From NCBI GenBank assembly GCA_965262315.1, contig CBDHFJ010000155.1, positions 1-14,053 of the forward strand: a DNA stretch of 14,053 nt. Reading direction: 5' to 3'. The notes under the pieces are model-generated. The model was not told the origin of the DNA, did no database searches, and saw nothing but the letters and a program-made list of their open reading frames with translations. The stretch comes from JBCCFK01 sp965262315 (GTDB lineage Bacteria > Actinomycetota > Acidimicrobiia > Acidimicrobiales > UBA8592). The translations under genes were made by a program, and so were the position numbers. Every line of letters starts with the position of its first letter. The stretch's first letter is position 1. Positions 7,372 to 13,551 of the stretch are shown here, piece after piece.

Positions 7372-7752
7372 GTGTCGCTCTACTACGTGCAGAAGTTCCT
7401 CTATGAGCTGAACCGCACGCCCGCGCTGCAGGAGCAGTACCGGGCCGACCGGCACGCGGTCCTCGAGCCGTACGAGCTCACCGACGAAGAGACCGCGGCG
7501 CTGACCGAGCCCGACATCGGCCTGCTCTTCCACCTAGGCGTCAACGGCCAGATCCTGATGCACTTCGCCGCGTTCCATCAGATCGAGTGGGCCGACTACC
7601 TCCAGCGCATGCGCGACGGTATCGAAGCCCACGGCCCGGTTCGCGAGGGCGTGTACGCGATGACCGGCTACGAAGGCGTCGACGCCCGTGCCGAGAGCCT
7701 CAGTCACTCGTCCAACCCCGCCGACGGCAGCGGGAACGAAGGAGCGACGTGA
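7372..7752 (+). CDS. LigA-like small subunit of a class III extradiol ring-cleavage dioxygenase
   Basis: This 126-residue, mostly helical protein resembles the alpha subunit of protocatechuate 4,5-dioxygenase. YYVQKFLYELNRTPALQEQY followed by RADRHAVLEPYELTDEETAALTE matches the LigA helical pattern in which a short Phe/Leu-rich helix is followed by a LTxxxxxAL helix. LLFHLGVNGQILMHFAAF corresponds to the MIDEGGNVYFLSKL segment of LigA. The tail after about residue 105 is low-complexity. The GTG start at 7372 is preceded by a GAGAGGGGG purine tract. LigA subunits cap the active site of the catalytic LigB subunit and have no catalysis of their own. The LigB partner follows at 7981, separated by a repeat array. 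The stop overlaps a further GTG (GTGA, 7749-7752). Confidence 0.78.
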   Translation: MSLYYVQKFLYELNRTPALQEQYRADRHAVLEPYELTDEETAALTEPDIGLLFHLGVNGQILMHFAAFHQIEWADYLQRMRDGIEAHGPVREGVYAMTGYEGVDARAESLSHSSNPADGSGNEGAT

Positions 7753-7969
7753 CGGCCGCCAGCGCCGACCTGACCGCGTGTACCAGGCTCGTGCCTGGCA
7801 CCGGGGTAGTACACCGAGGCGCGCCGTGACGGCCACCAACGCCGACCCGGCCGGCTGGTTGGTGTCACCTTTGGTGCCTGGCACGGGGGTGGTACACCGA
7901 AACGAAGGAGCCGGTGGTTGGTGTCACCTTTGGTGCCTGGCACCGGGGTGGTACACCGAAACGACGGAG
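7749..7969 (+). repeat. REP-like direct repeat array inserted between ligA and ligB
   Basis: Two 55-bp copies at 7856-7910 and 7915-7969 (offset 59) differ at only two positions, and a 28-bp partial copy lies at 7791-7818. Each full copy contains GGTGTCACC, then GGTGCCTGGCAC, then GGTGGTACACC. In the last copy GGTGCC-T-GGCACC (7932-7944) is a perfect hairpin, and the outer GGTGT..ACC and GGT..ACACC parts can also pair. A second duplication is visible as GTGACGGCC(G/A)CCA(G/A)CGCCGACC at 7749 and 7826. The array carries two micro-ORFs (7749-7829, 26 codons; 7826-7981, 51 codons) that link ligA to ligB through start/stop overlaps. I see no protein family in them and treat them as products of the repeats. 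Confidence 0.8.
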
Positions 7970-7980
7970 GGAGCCAGCTG

Positions 7981-8802
7981 ATGCCACTCGTCTATGCCGG
8001 TGTGTGTAGCCACGCCCCGGGGATCACTGGGCGTGCCGATCAGGCCGACCCCGAGGTGCGCGACGCGTTCTATGAGGCGTTCCACCAGATGCGGGCCGAC
8101 ATCGTTGCGTCGGGCGCCGAGGCGATCATCGTCATCGCCGCCGAACACTTCGCCAACTTCTTCATGAACAACATGCCGAGCTTCGCCATCGGCATGGCCG
8201 ACTTCTACGAGGGCCCGATCGAAGACCCGGGCTGGCTCGGGATCGAGAAGTTCCGAGCGCCCGGCAACCGGGATCTGTCGCAGCGCTTGATCACCGAGGT
8301 GATGCAGACGGTCGACGTCTCCTATGCGGAGGAGTGGATGTTCGACCACGGCATCGCGGTCCCCCTCCACTTCCTCACCCCCGACTTCGACCTCCCGGTC
8401 ATCCCGGCGAACATCAACTGCCAGGGCCCGCCACTCGCCCCGCTGCCCCGAGCGTGGGCGTTCGGCGAGGCGTTGCGACGGGCCGCGGACTCCGTTCCCG
8501 AGAAGATCGCACTCGTCGGCACGGGCGGGATCTCACACTGGCCTGCCACGCCCGACTCGGGGAAGATCAACGAGGCCTGGGACCGCGACTTCATGGATCG
8601 CTGGTGTCGCAACGACCGCGAGGCCCTGCTCGACTACGACGATCTCACGGTCTATGCCGATGCCGGCCAGGGCGGTTTCGAGATCCGCACATTCCTGGCC
8701 GTCAGTGCGGCGGCCGGCGGCGCCACCGGCACCGTGCACTTCTGCGAGCCGATTCCGATCTTCGCCGTCAGCTGCACCATCGCCAGCTACGCCCTGACTT
8801 GA
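7981..8802 (+). CDS. LigB-type catalytic subunit of class III extradiol dioxygenase
   Basis: This 273-residue protein aligns with protocatechuate 4,5-dioxygenase beta subunit LigB along its length. Expected Fe(II) ligands are His11 (VCSHAPGI), His56 (AAEHFANFF) and Glu234 (GGFEIRTF). The catalytic His186 lies in GTGGISHWP and a conserved His123 in DHGIAVPLHFL. PSFAIGMADFYEG matches PTFAIGCAETFKP of LigB. The enzyme inserts O2 into a catechol ring next to the hydroxyls. Surrounded by hpaF, hpaE, hpaG and hpaH, its likely substrate is homoprotocatechuate with 2,3 (proximal) cleavage, although LigAB itself makes a 4,5 cut of protocatechuate. The substrate call is therefore inference. The ATG overlaps an upstream stop (TGATG) and follows a GACGGAGGGAG tract. 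Confidence 0.88.
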   Translation: MPLVYAGVCSHAPGITGRADQADPEVRDAFYEAFHQMRADIVASGAEAIIVIAAEHFANFFMNNMPSFAIGMADFYEGPIEDPGWLGIEKFRAPGNRDLSQRLITEVMQTVDVSYAEEWMFDHGIAVPLHFLTPDFDLPVIPANINCQGPPLAPLPRAWAFGEALRRAADSVPEKIALVGTGGISHWPATPDSGKINEAWDRDFMDRWCRNDREALLDYDDLTVYADAGQGGFEIRTFLAVSAAAGGATGTVHFCEPIPIFAVSCTIASYALT

Positions 8803-8857
8803 ACCTGGTGTGAGCGCAGGCTTTGCTCTGACACCGAGTCGGAGCGAAGGAGCCCCC

Positions 8858-9367
8858 ATGCCGAAGATGCGCGAGCTACGCAAGGTCGGTGCCGAGTACC
8901 TGGACCAGGCTCCGGTCCACGAAGTGCTGACCCAGGACATCGCGGTGAGCGCCGACGCGACGTTCCGTGCCCTCGAGGACGCTGAGTCATGGCCCGAGTT
9001 CATCGGTCCCATCACCGAGGTGATCTGGACCAGTCCTCAGCCGTTCGGTGTCGGCACGACCCGGACCATCAAGGGTCGGGGCACGGCGATCGACGAGGAG
9101 TTCTGGGGTTGGGAGAACGGCCGAGCGATGGGCTTCTGCTTCACCGCCGCGAGCGTGCCCGTGTTCGGAGCCTTCGCCGAGGAGTGGCGAGTCGAACCCA
9201 CCGCTGACGACTCCTGCCGGCTGACCTGGCGCTACGCGTGGGAGACCGCCGGTTTCGCTCGTGTGCTCCAGCCGATGCTCGCCTTCGGCTTCAAGCGGCA
9301 GGGTGTCGGCAGCCTGAAGACCCTCGCCGCCTACATGCTGGCCAACAAGATCAAGTACGACGGCTGA
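8858..9367 (+). CDS. SRPBCC (START/polyketide-cyclase-like) family protein
   Basis: This 169-residue protein has the SRPBCC hydrophobic-pocket fold pattern. EVLTQDIAVSADATFRALED starts the first strand and helix, and WPEFIGPITEVIW with the FGVGTTRTIKG hairpin follows. The acidic EEFWGWENGRAMGF strand, EEWRVEPTADDSCRLTWRYA and the long C-terminal helix (LKTLAAYMLANKIK) complete the fold. The start at 8858 is chosen because AAGGAG (8847-8852) lies five bases upstream; the frame extends to a GTG at 8810 without a good ribosome-binding site. It is the last gene of the rightward operon, 55 bp after ligB. Such proteins bind hydrophobic small molecules or act as cyclases/hydrolases. No specific role can be assigned, but binding of an aromatic pathway intermediate is plausible. 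Confidence 0.8.
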   Translation: MPKMRELRKVGAEYLDQAPVHEVLTQDIAVSADATFRALEDAESWPEFIGPITEVIWTSPQPFGVGTTRTIKGRGTAIDEEFWGWENGRAMGFCFTAASVPVFGAFAEEWRVEPTADDSCRLTWRYAWETAGFARVLQPMLAFGFKRQGVGSLKTLAAYMLANKIKYDG

Positions 9368-9388
9368 ATGCCTGGCACGCGCCCTCGC

Positions 9389-9430
9389 GTTCTGTGACAT
9401 GTTTCGGCGCGTCGAAACATGTCACAGAAC
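9389..9430. repeat. Perfect 18-bp-arm inverted repeat (REP-like / bidirectional terminator)
   Basis: The arm GTTCTGTGACATGTTTCG (9389-9406) is repeated exactly in inverted orientation at 9413-9430, around the 6-base loop GCGCGT. It lies between the convergent SRPBCC and P450 genes, where a transcription terminator for both is expected. No T-run follows on either side, so it may be a REP-type palindrome rather than a classical intrinsic terminator. A degenerate half copy (CACAGAACC-AGG-GGACG) follows at 9463-9483, repeating bases 9421-9439. Confidence 0.85.
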
Positions 9431-9494
9431 CCAGGGACGTCCGGCGCGACCGTGGGCGATACGTCTCACAGAACCAGGGGACGCCTGGCCGATG

Positions 9495-10736
9495 TCAGTC
9501 GCGCGTGAGCGAATACCTGATCGGCAGGGTCTTGTGGCCACCGACGAAGGTCGTCTTCATGGTCGCCGGGTCACCCGCGACCTCGATCGACTCGAAGCGG
9601 GGCAGGATCGTCCCGAACAGCCGGCGCAGCTCGTTGCGGGCCAGCTGCGCTCCGAGGCAGTAGTGCACGCCGAACCCGAAGCTCACGTTGCGGTCGGCGT
9701 TCTCGCGCTCGACGTCGAACACGAGTGGGTTCTCGAAGACCTTCGGGTCGAGGTTGGCCGCCTTGTACGACAGGTACAGCCAGTCGCCCTTCTTGATCTC
9801 CTGGCCCAGGACTTCGGTGTCCTCGGTGGCGGTACGCATGAAGTGCCGCACCGGCGCCGTCCAGCGGATCATCTCCTCGACCGCGTTGTTGACGAGGTCG
9901 GGGTTCGCCTGGATCTTGCGGAGCTGATCGGGGTTCTCGAGCAGCGCGTGCATGCCACCGGCCATGGCCGACGACGTTGTGTCGTGGCCCGCCGTGGCGA
10001 CGATCACGTAGTAGCCCATCGTCTCCAGGTCGGGCATGGGGGCGTCGTCGATCTGGCCGTTGGCGATCACGGTGGCGAGGTCTTCGCCAGGGTCGGCGCG
10101 GCGCTCGGCGGTGAGCGCCATGAAGTAGTTGTAGAAGTCGCCGATGACCTCGGCCATGACCTCCGGTGACGGCTCGTCTCGCTGGAGGTCGGGGTCTTCG
10201 CTCCCGAACAGCTCCTGGGTGAGCTGGAGCATGCGGGGGAAGTCGTCCTCGGGCAGGCCCAGGATCTTGAGGATCACCTGGAGCGGGAACGGCAGGGCGA
10301 TGTCGACCGCGAAGTCGCACTCGCCGTCGAAGGACTCGAGCTTCGCGAGCGCCTCGTCGCTGAGCTGCTGGAGTCGATCGTTCAGACGCTTGATGCTGGC
10401 CGGCTTGAACCACTCGTTGGTCAGCTTTCGATACTTGGTGTGATCGGGCGCGTCCATGTGGATCAGCGTCTTGATCTCCATGCCGCGGTTCTCATGGGCC
10501 TCGATGTTGGTCAGCACCGGGATCGGCCCGTTGGTGAACAGCTCGGGCTGGCGCTCGATGTCGAGCACCGCCGCATGGTCGATCACCGCCCAGAACGGTG
10601 TGAACCCGTCGCGCTCGATGCGATGGATCCCGCCCTGTTCGTGCAGTGCGAGTGCGGTTCGGTTCCACTCGTCCAGGTCGCCCCACCGGTGGTTGTCGGT
10701 GAAGATGTCGTGTGGTGCCGGTGCGCCGATGCTCAC
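9495..10736 (-). CDS. Cytochrome P450 monooxygenase
   Basis: This 413-residue soluble bacterial P450 has the I-helix oxygen-activation motif AGHDTT (Gly250-Thr254), the K-helix ExxR (EEMIRW), and the haem-binding loop FGFGVHYCLGAQLAR with ligand Cys360. HMDAPDHTKYRKLTNEWFKP is the conserved C-helix region. The start is the GTG at 10736, preceded by GGGGGA on the coding strand; the frame is open further upstream, but that part runs antisense to tetR. It inserts one oxygen atom using ferredoxin and a reductase, neither of which is in the window. The sequence style is of the actinobacterial CYP families acting on terpenoids, sterols or alkyl chains; no subfamily call is safe. A TetR gene is divergent and a palindromic operator candidate lies 42 bp upstream. 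Confidence 0.93.
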   Translation of the reverse strand: MSIGAPAPHDIFTDNHRWGDLDEWNRTALALHEQGGIHRIERDGFTPFWAVIDHAAVLDIERQPELFTNGPIPVLTNIEAHENRGMEIKTLIHMDAPDHTKYRKLTNEWFKPASIKRLNDRLQQLSDEALAKLESFDGECDFAVDIALPFPLQVILKILGLPEDDFPRMLQLTQELFGSEDPDLQRDEPSPEVMAEVIGDFYNYFMALTAERRADPGEDLATVIANGQIDDAPMPDLETMGYYVIVATAGHDTTSSAMAGGMHALLENPDQLRKIQANPDLVNNAVEEMIRWTAPVRHFMRTATEDTEVLGQEIKKGDWLYLSYKAANLDPKVFENPLVFDVERENADRNVSFGFGVHYCLGAQLARNELRRLFGTILPRFESIEVAGDPATMKTTFVGGHKTLPIRYSLTRD

Positions 10737-10877
10737 GGTTCCCCCAGTGGTTGCGATGCTTCGACGAACGGTAGCAAAACCACAATCCGGGTTCGGAAGT
10801 CGGCCTCGACCCTGGCGCGATCGGCCGTCGACCGCTTCAATGGACGCCGACCCAGGGCAACGGAGAGAGACCAGATC
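10737..10877. promoter_or_regulatory. Divergent P450/tetR promoter region with TetR operator candidate
   Basis: The 141-bp gap contains AACCACAATCCGGGTT at 10778-10793. Its symmetric positions form AACC-N2-AATC-N2-GGTT, an interrupted palindrome. A near-identical 16-mer (14 of 16 on the opposite strand) lies in the reductase/thioesterase gap at 12564-12579. On the P450 strand a TACCGT (bases 10768-10773) resembling an actinobacterial TANNNT -10 element lies just downstream of the operator, so a bound repressor would block the P450 promoter. The TetR start is preceded by GGAGAG at 10862-10867. Confidence 0.6.
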
Positions 10878-11549
10878 GTGGAACGAAGCCGATGGATCTC
10901 GGACCTCCATTGGGTGCGCGCGGGACAACAGACCCGAAGCCAACGCACCCAGCAGGCGCTGCTGGACGCCGCCGAAGAGCTCTTCGCCAAACACGGCGTC
11001 GACGCCACCTCGGTGGTCGACATCGCCTCGAAGGCCGGCTGCAGCGTCGGCGCGGTCTACCACCACTTCAGCGACAAGAAGGCGGTGCTGTACGCCCTGT
11101 TCGATCGCTTGGCCGAGGAGTTCGAAGCCACTACGCGCGATGCGGTCGACCCCGAGCGGTGGGACGGGGCAACGGTGGGCGACATCCTCTACGGCTACGT
11201 GGAGTTCGCGCTGGAGAACTCGGGTCGTCGACCGGGCTTCAAGACCACTGCCCTCGAGGCGGCTCGTGAGGACCCGGCGTTGACCGGGCAGTATCGCAAG
11301 CTCCAGGCCAACCTCGACGACGGCCTGTACGACCTGCTGATCGATCGGCGTGACGAGATCGCCCATCCCGATCCCGAGCTGGCGTGTCGGTACGCCTTGG
11401 AGCAGGTCGGGGCGGTCCTCCACATGCGGCTGAAAGGCGAGACCATCGAGTCCCGCTTCAAGAAGCAGAAGGACGAGGTCTTCCTGGCCGAGACCCTCCG
11501 ATCGGTCTGTGGCTACCTCGGCGTCGACCTCCCCGAGCAGCTGCGCTGA
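10878..11549 (+). CDS. TetR/AcrR-family transcriptional regulator
   Basis: This 223-residue protein has an N-terminal TetR helix-turn-helix: RTQQALLDAAEELFAKHGVD, then VVDIASKAGCSVGAVYHHFSDKKAVLYALF (about residues 20-75). A helical ligand-binding domain follows. The start is the GTG at 10878, with a GGAGAGAG purine tract about ten bases upstream. TetR proteins are mostly repressors released by a small hydrophobic ligand. The divergent P450 and the shared palindrome at 10778-10793 and 12564-12579 suggest that it controls the P450, itself, the aldo/keto reductase and the TesB-like gene. Its stop lies 3 bp from the stop of the convergent reductase. Confidence 0.9.
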   Translation: MERSRWISDLHWVRAGQQTRSQRTQQALLDAAEELFAKHGVDATSVVDIASKAGCSVGAVYHHFSDKKAVLYALFDRLAEEFEATTRDAVDPERWDGATVGDILYGYVEFALENSGRRPGFKTTALEAAREDPALTGQYRKLQANLDDGLYDLLIDRRDEIAHPDPELACRYALEQVGAVLHMRLKGETIESRFKKQKDEVFLAETLRSVCGYLGVDLPEQLR

Positions 11550-11552
11550 GCT

Positions 11553-12527
11553 TCAGAAGCTCGGGCCTCGGGGGACGTAGGGCTCCTCCAGTGCCGCGAT
11601 CTCGTCGTCGTCCAGGGTGACGTCGACCGCGGCCACAGCGTCGGTGAGGTGGTGCATCTTCGTGGCGCCGATGATCGGCGACGTGACGTAGGGCTTGGAC
11701 AACATCCAGGCCAGGGCGACCTGCGCCCGGGAGATCCCGCGGTTGTCGGCGATCTCGGCGACCTTCTGCACGATGGCTCGGTCGGGGTCGTCGCCGCTGT
11801 AGCGCCGCGTGAGGTTGGGGTCGCTGTCGCTGCGCGTCGTGGTCTCGTCCCAGTCGCGGGTCAGCAGCCCTCGGGCCATCGGGCTCCACGGGATGACGCC
11901 GATGCCCTGGTCCTCGCACAGCGGCATCATCTCCCGCTCCTCTTCGCGCTGGAGCAGGTTGTAGTGGTTCTGCATCGACACGAACTTGGTCCAGCCGCGC
12001 ATCTCGGAGGTGTAGAGCGCCTTGGAGAACTGCCAGGCGAACATCGACGAGGCGCCGATGTAGCGGACCTTGCCGGAGGCCACGACGTCGTGGAGCGCGC
12101 CCATCGTCTCCTCGATCGGTGTGCGATCGTCCCAGCGGTGGATCTGGTAGAGGTCGATGTAGTCGGTGCCGAGGCGACGCAGGCTGTGGTCGACCTCCTG
12201 CATGATCGCCTTGCGGGAGAGGCCGAGCGAGTTGCGGGCCCGGCCCCGCATCGGGAAGTACACCTTGGTGGCGATCACGATCTCGTCGCGGTCGGCCATC
12301 TCGTTGAGGGCCTTGCCGACGATCTCCTCGCTGGTGCCGATCGAGTAGGCGTTGGCGGTGTCGAAGAAGTTGATGCCCGCCTCGAGCGCCTGCTCGATGA
12401 AGGGCCGCGCCTCGGCCTCGGGGAGTGCCCAGTCCTGCACGCCTGGACTGTCGTTGCCGTAGCTCATGCAGCCGAGGCAGATTCGGGAGACGTCGAGGCC
12501 GGTGTTGCCGAGTCGCGTGTACTTCAT
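11553..12527 (-). CDS. Aldo/keto reductase
   Basis: This 324-residue (alpha/beta)8-barrel NADPH-dependent reductase has the catalytic tetrad: Asp56 and Tyr61 (NFFDTANAYS), Lys88 (IATKVYF) and His130 (LYQIHRWD). Other family marks are LGCMSYG, SLRRLGTDYIDLY, GKVRYIGASS and VIPWSPMARGLL. The ATG at 12527 is preferred because GGAG lies five bases upstream; a GTG at 12533 would add two residues but overlaps that site. The protein resembles the YajO/Tas-like and oxidoreductases of unknown substrate that reduce aldehydes and ketones. It is divergent from the thioesterase across an 86-bp gap containing the shared palindrome, so it is probably co-regulated with the P450. Confidence 0.92.
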   Translation of the reverse strand: MKYTRLGNTGLDVSRICLGCMSYGNDSPGVQDWALPEAEARPFIEQALEAGINFFDTANAYSIGTSEEIVGKALNEMADRDEIVIATKVYFPMRGRARNSLGLSRKAIMQEVDHSLRRLGTDYIDLYQIHRWDDRTPIEETMGALHDVVASGKVRYIGASSMFAWQFSKALYTSEMRGWTKFVSMQNHYNLLQREEEREMMPLCEDQGIGVIPWSPMARGLLTRDWDETTTRSDSDPNLTRRYSGDDPDRAIVQKVAEIADNRGISRAQVALAWMLSKPYVTSPIIGATKMHHLTDAVAAVDVTLDDDEIAALEEPYVPRGPSF

Positions 12528-12613
12528 GTTCACTCCCGTGGTCTTCGTTCGAGGATCTACAGTAACCCGAATCGTGGTTCGGCTTGTCGGGCCACGTCGT
12601 CGCGGAGCCGATA
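12528..12613. promoter_or_regulatory. Divergent aldo/keto reductase/thioesterase promoter region with TetR operator candidate
   Basis: AACCCGAATCGTGGTT at 12564-12579 reads AACC-N2-AATC-N2-GGTT. On the other strand (AACCACGATTCGGGTT) it matches the P450/tetR-gap element at 14 of 16 positions. It sits 36 bp from the reductase start and 34 bp from the thioesterase start, near the middle of the gap. TACAGT (12558-12563) overlaps its edge and could serve as a -10 element for the rightward gene. Confidence 0.55.
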
Positions 12614-13522
12614 GTGACCGACCTGGAACCCCTGATCAGCAGCCACCCCTTCGCCGCCACCCGGCCGACGGCTGATGCCTTGCGCTACCTGGTCCGTGTC
12701 GACGAGCCGATCTGCGCGTGGGGGAGTGAGCGGCACTTCCTGATGGGTGGTGTCGGGTTCGGCGCCTGCATCGACGCGCTGGAGCACGCGACCGGTCTGC
12801 CGACGATCTTCGCTTCGGCACAGTTCATCTCATTCGCCTCGGTGGGCGAGATCGTGGAGCTCGCCGTCGAGCTGCCTGCCCAGGGTCGGACGATCACCCA
12901 GGGGCGAGTCGTCGCCAGCGTGGGAGACCGAGACGTCCTGCGCGTCACCGCTGCCCTCGGCGGTCGCGACGCCGAGCTCGACCGCAGCTGGGGCGACATG
13001 CCCGACGTCCCGCCACCCCTGGACTGCGCCCTGCGACCCGTCGACCACCCTGGTGTCACCAGCATCCACTCGGCGCTCGAGGACCGGACCGTCCCGTCCC
13101 CGGCGGCGGGGGAGACGGGCACCAGCTGCAAGTGGATGCGCGTTCCCGGACACCGCGAGATCACGGCTTCGCTGCTCGCGTTCTACGCCGACTTCCTCCC
13201 TCGGGCCTCGGCCATCGCCACCGGTGAGGACTTCAGCCGCAACAGCCTCGACAACGTCCTGCGCATCCACCACGTGGTCCCCACCGAGTGGGTGATGATC
13301 GAGACGTCCATCTCGATGGTGGCCCGCGGCACGTTCCACGGCAGCTCGCGCCTCTTCGCCGAAGATGGCACGCTGCTCGCCACCGCCAACCAAAGCGGCA
13401 TCGCCCGAACCCGCTATCGCCCGCACTCGCTAGTTTTCGGTCGGAATGGAGGTTGCGAGTACGCAGCGGACGACCGAGAAGGGGTGTTCGAGCATCGCAA
13501 ACGTTTCCTGATACGGCACTAG
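12614..13522 (+). CDS. TesB-like double-hotdog acyl-CoA thioesterase family protein
   Basis: This 302-residue protein has a two-hotdog layout. The first domain carries MGGVGFGACIDALEHATGLP and FASAQFISFASVGEIVELAV (about 45-100), with RVVASVGDRDVLRVTAALG as its closing strands. The second ends with WVMIETSISMVARGTFHGSS, RLFAEDGTLLATANQSGIAR. This is the pattern of TesB/acyl-CoA thioesterase II-like enzymes that hydrolyse acyl-CoA to free acid and CoA in the cytosol. The GTG at 12614 is chosen because GGAG (12604-12607) lies six bases upstream; an upstream TTG in frame lacks support. About 35 residues follow the usual family end (SGIARTR). This tail is Cys/His/Arg-rich with locally lower GC. 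The substrate is unknown. Confidence 0.8.
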   Translation: MTDLEPLISSHPFAATRPTADALRYLVRVDEPICAWGSERHFLMGGVGFGACIDALEHATGLPTIFASAQFISFASVGEIVELAVELPAQGRTITQGRVVASVGDRDVLRVTAALGGRDAELDRSWGDMPDVPPPLDCALRPVDHPGVTSIHSALEDRTVPSPAAGETGTSCKWMRVPGHREITASLLAFYADFLPRASAIATGEDFSRNSLDNVLRIHHVVPTEWVMIETSISMVARGTFHGSSRLFAEDGTLLATANQSGIARTRYRPHSLVFGRNGGCEYAADDREGVFEHRKRFLIRH

Positions 13523-13551
13523 TTTCGGACCACACCTCAGGGGGAGCACAC

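Noticed and set aside
7749..7981. CRISPR array or two small protein genes in the ligA-ligB gap
   Set aside because: There are only two full repeats and one partial copy, with no regular spacers, so it is not CRISPR. The micro-ORFs are made of repeat sequence and show no family, so they are described as a repeat and not as genes.
10440..10877. N-terminal extension of the TetR frame
   Set aside because: It is antisense to the P450 N-terminus; the helix-turn-helix begins soon after the GTG at 10878, which has a purine-rich ribosome-binding site.
10737..11423. Upstream in-frame extension of the P450 frame
   Set aside because: It runs antisense through tetR; P450 length and the GGGGGA site support the GTG at 10736.
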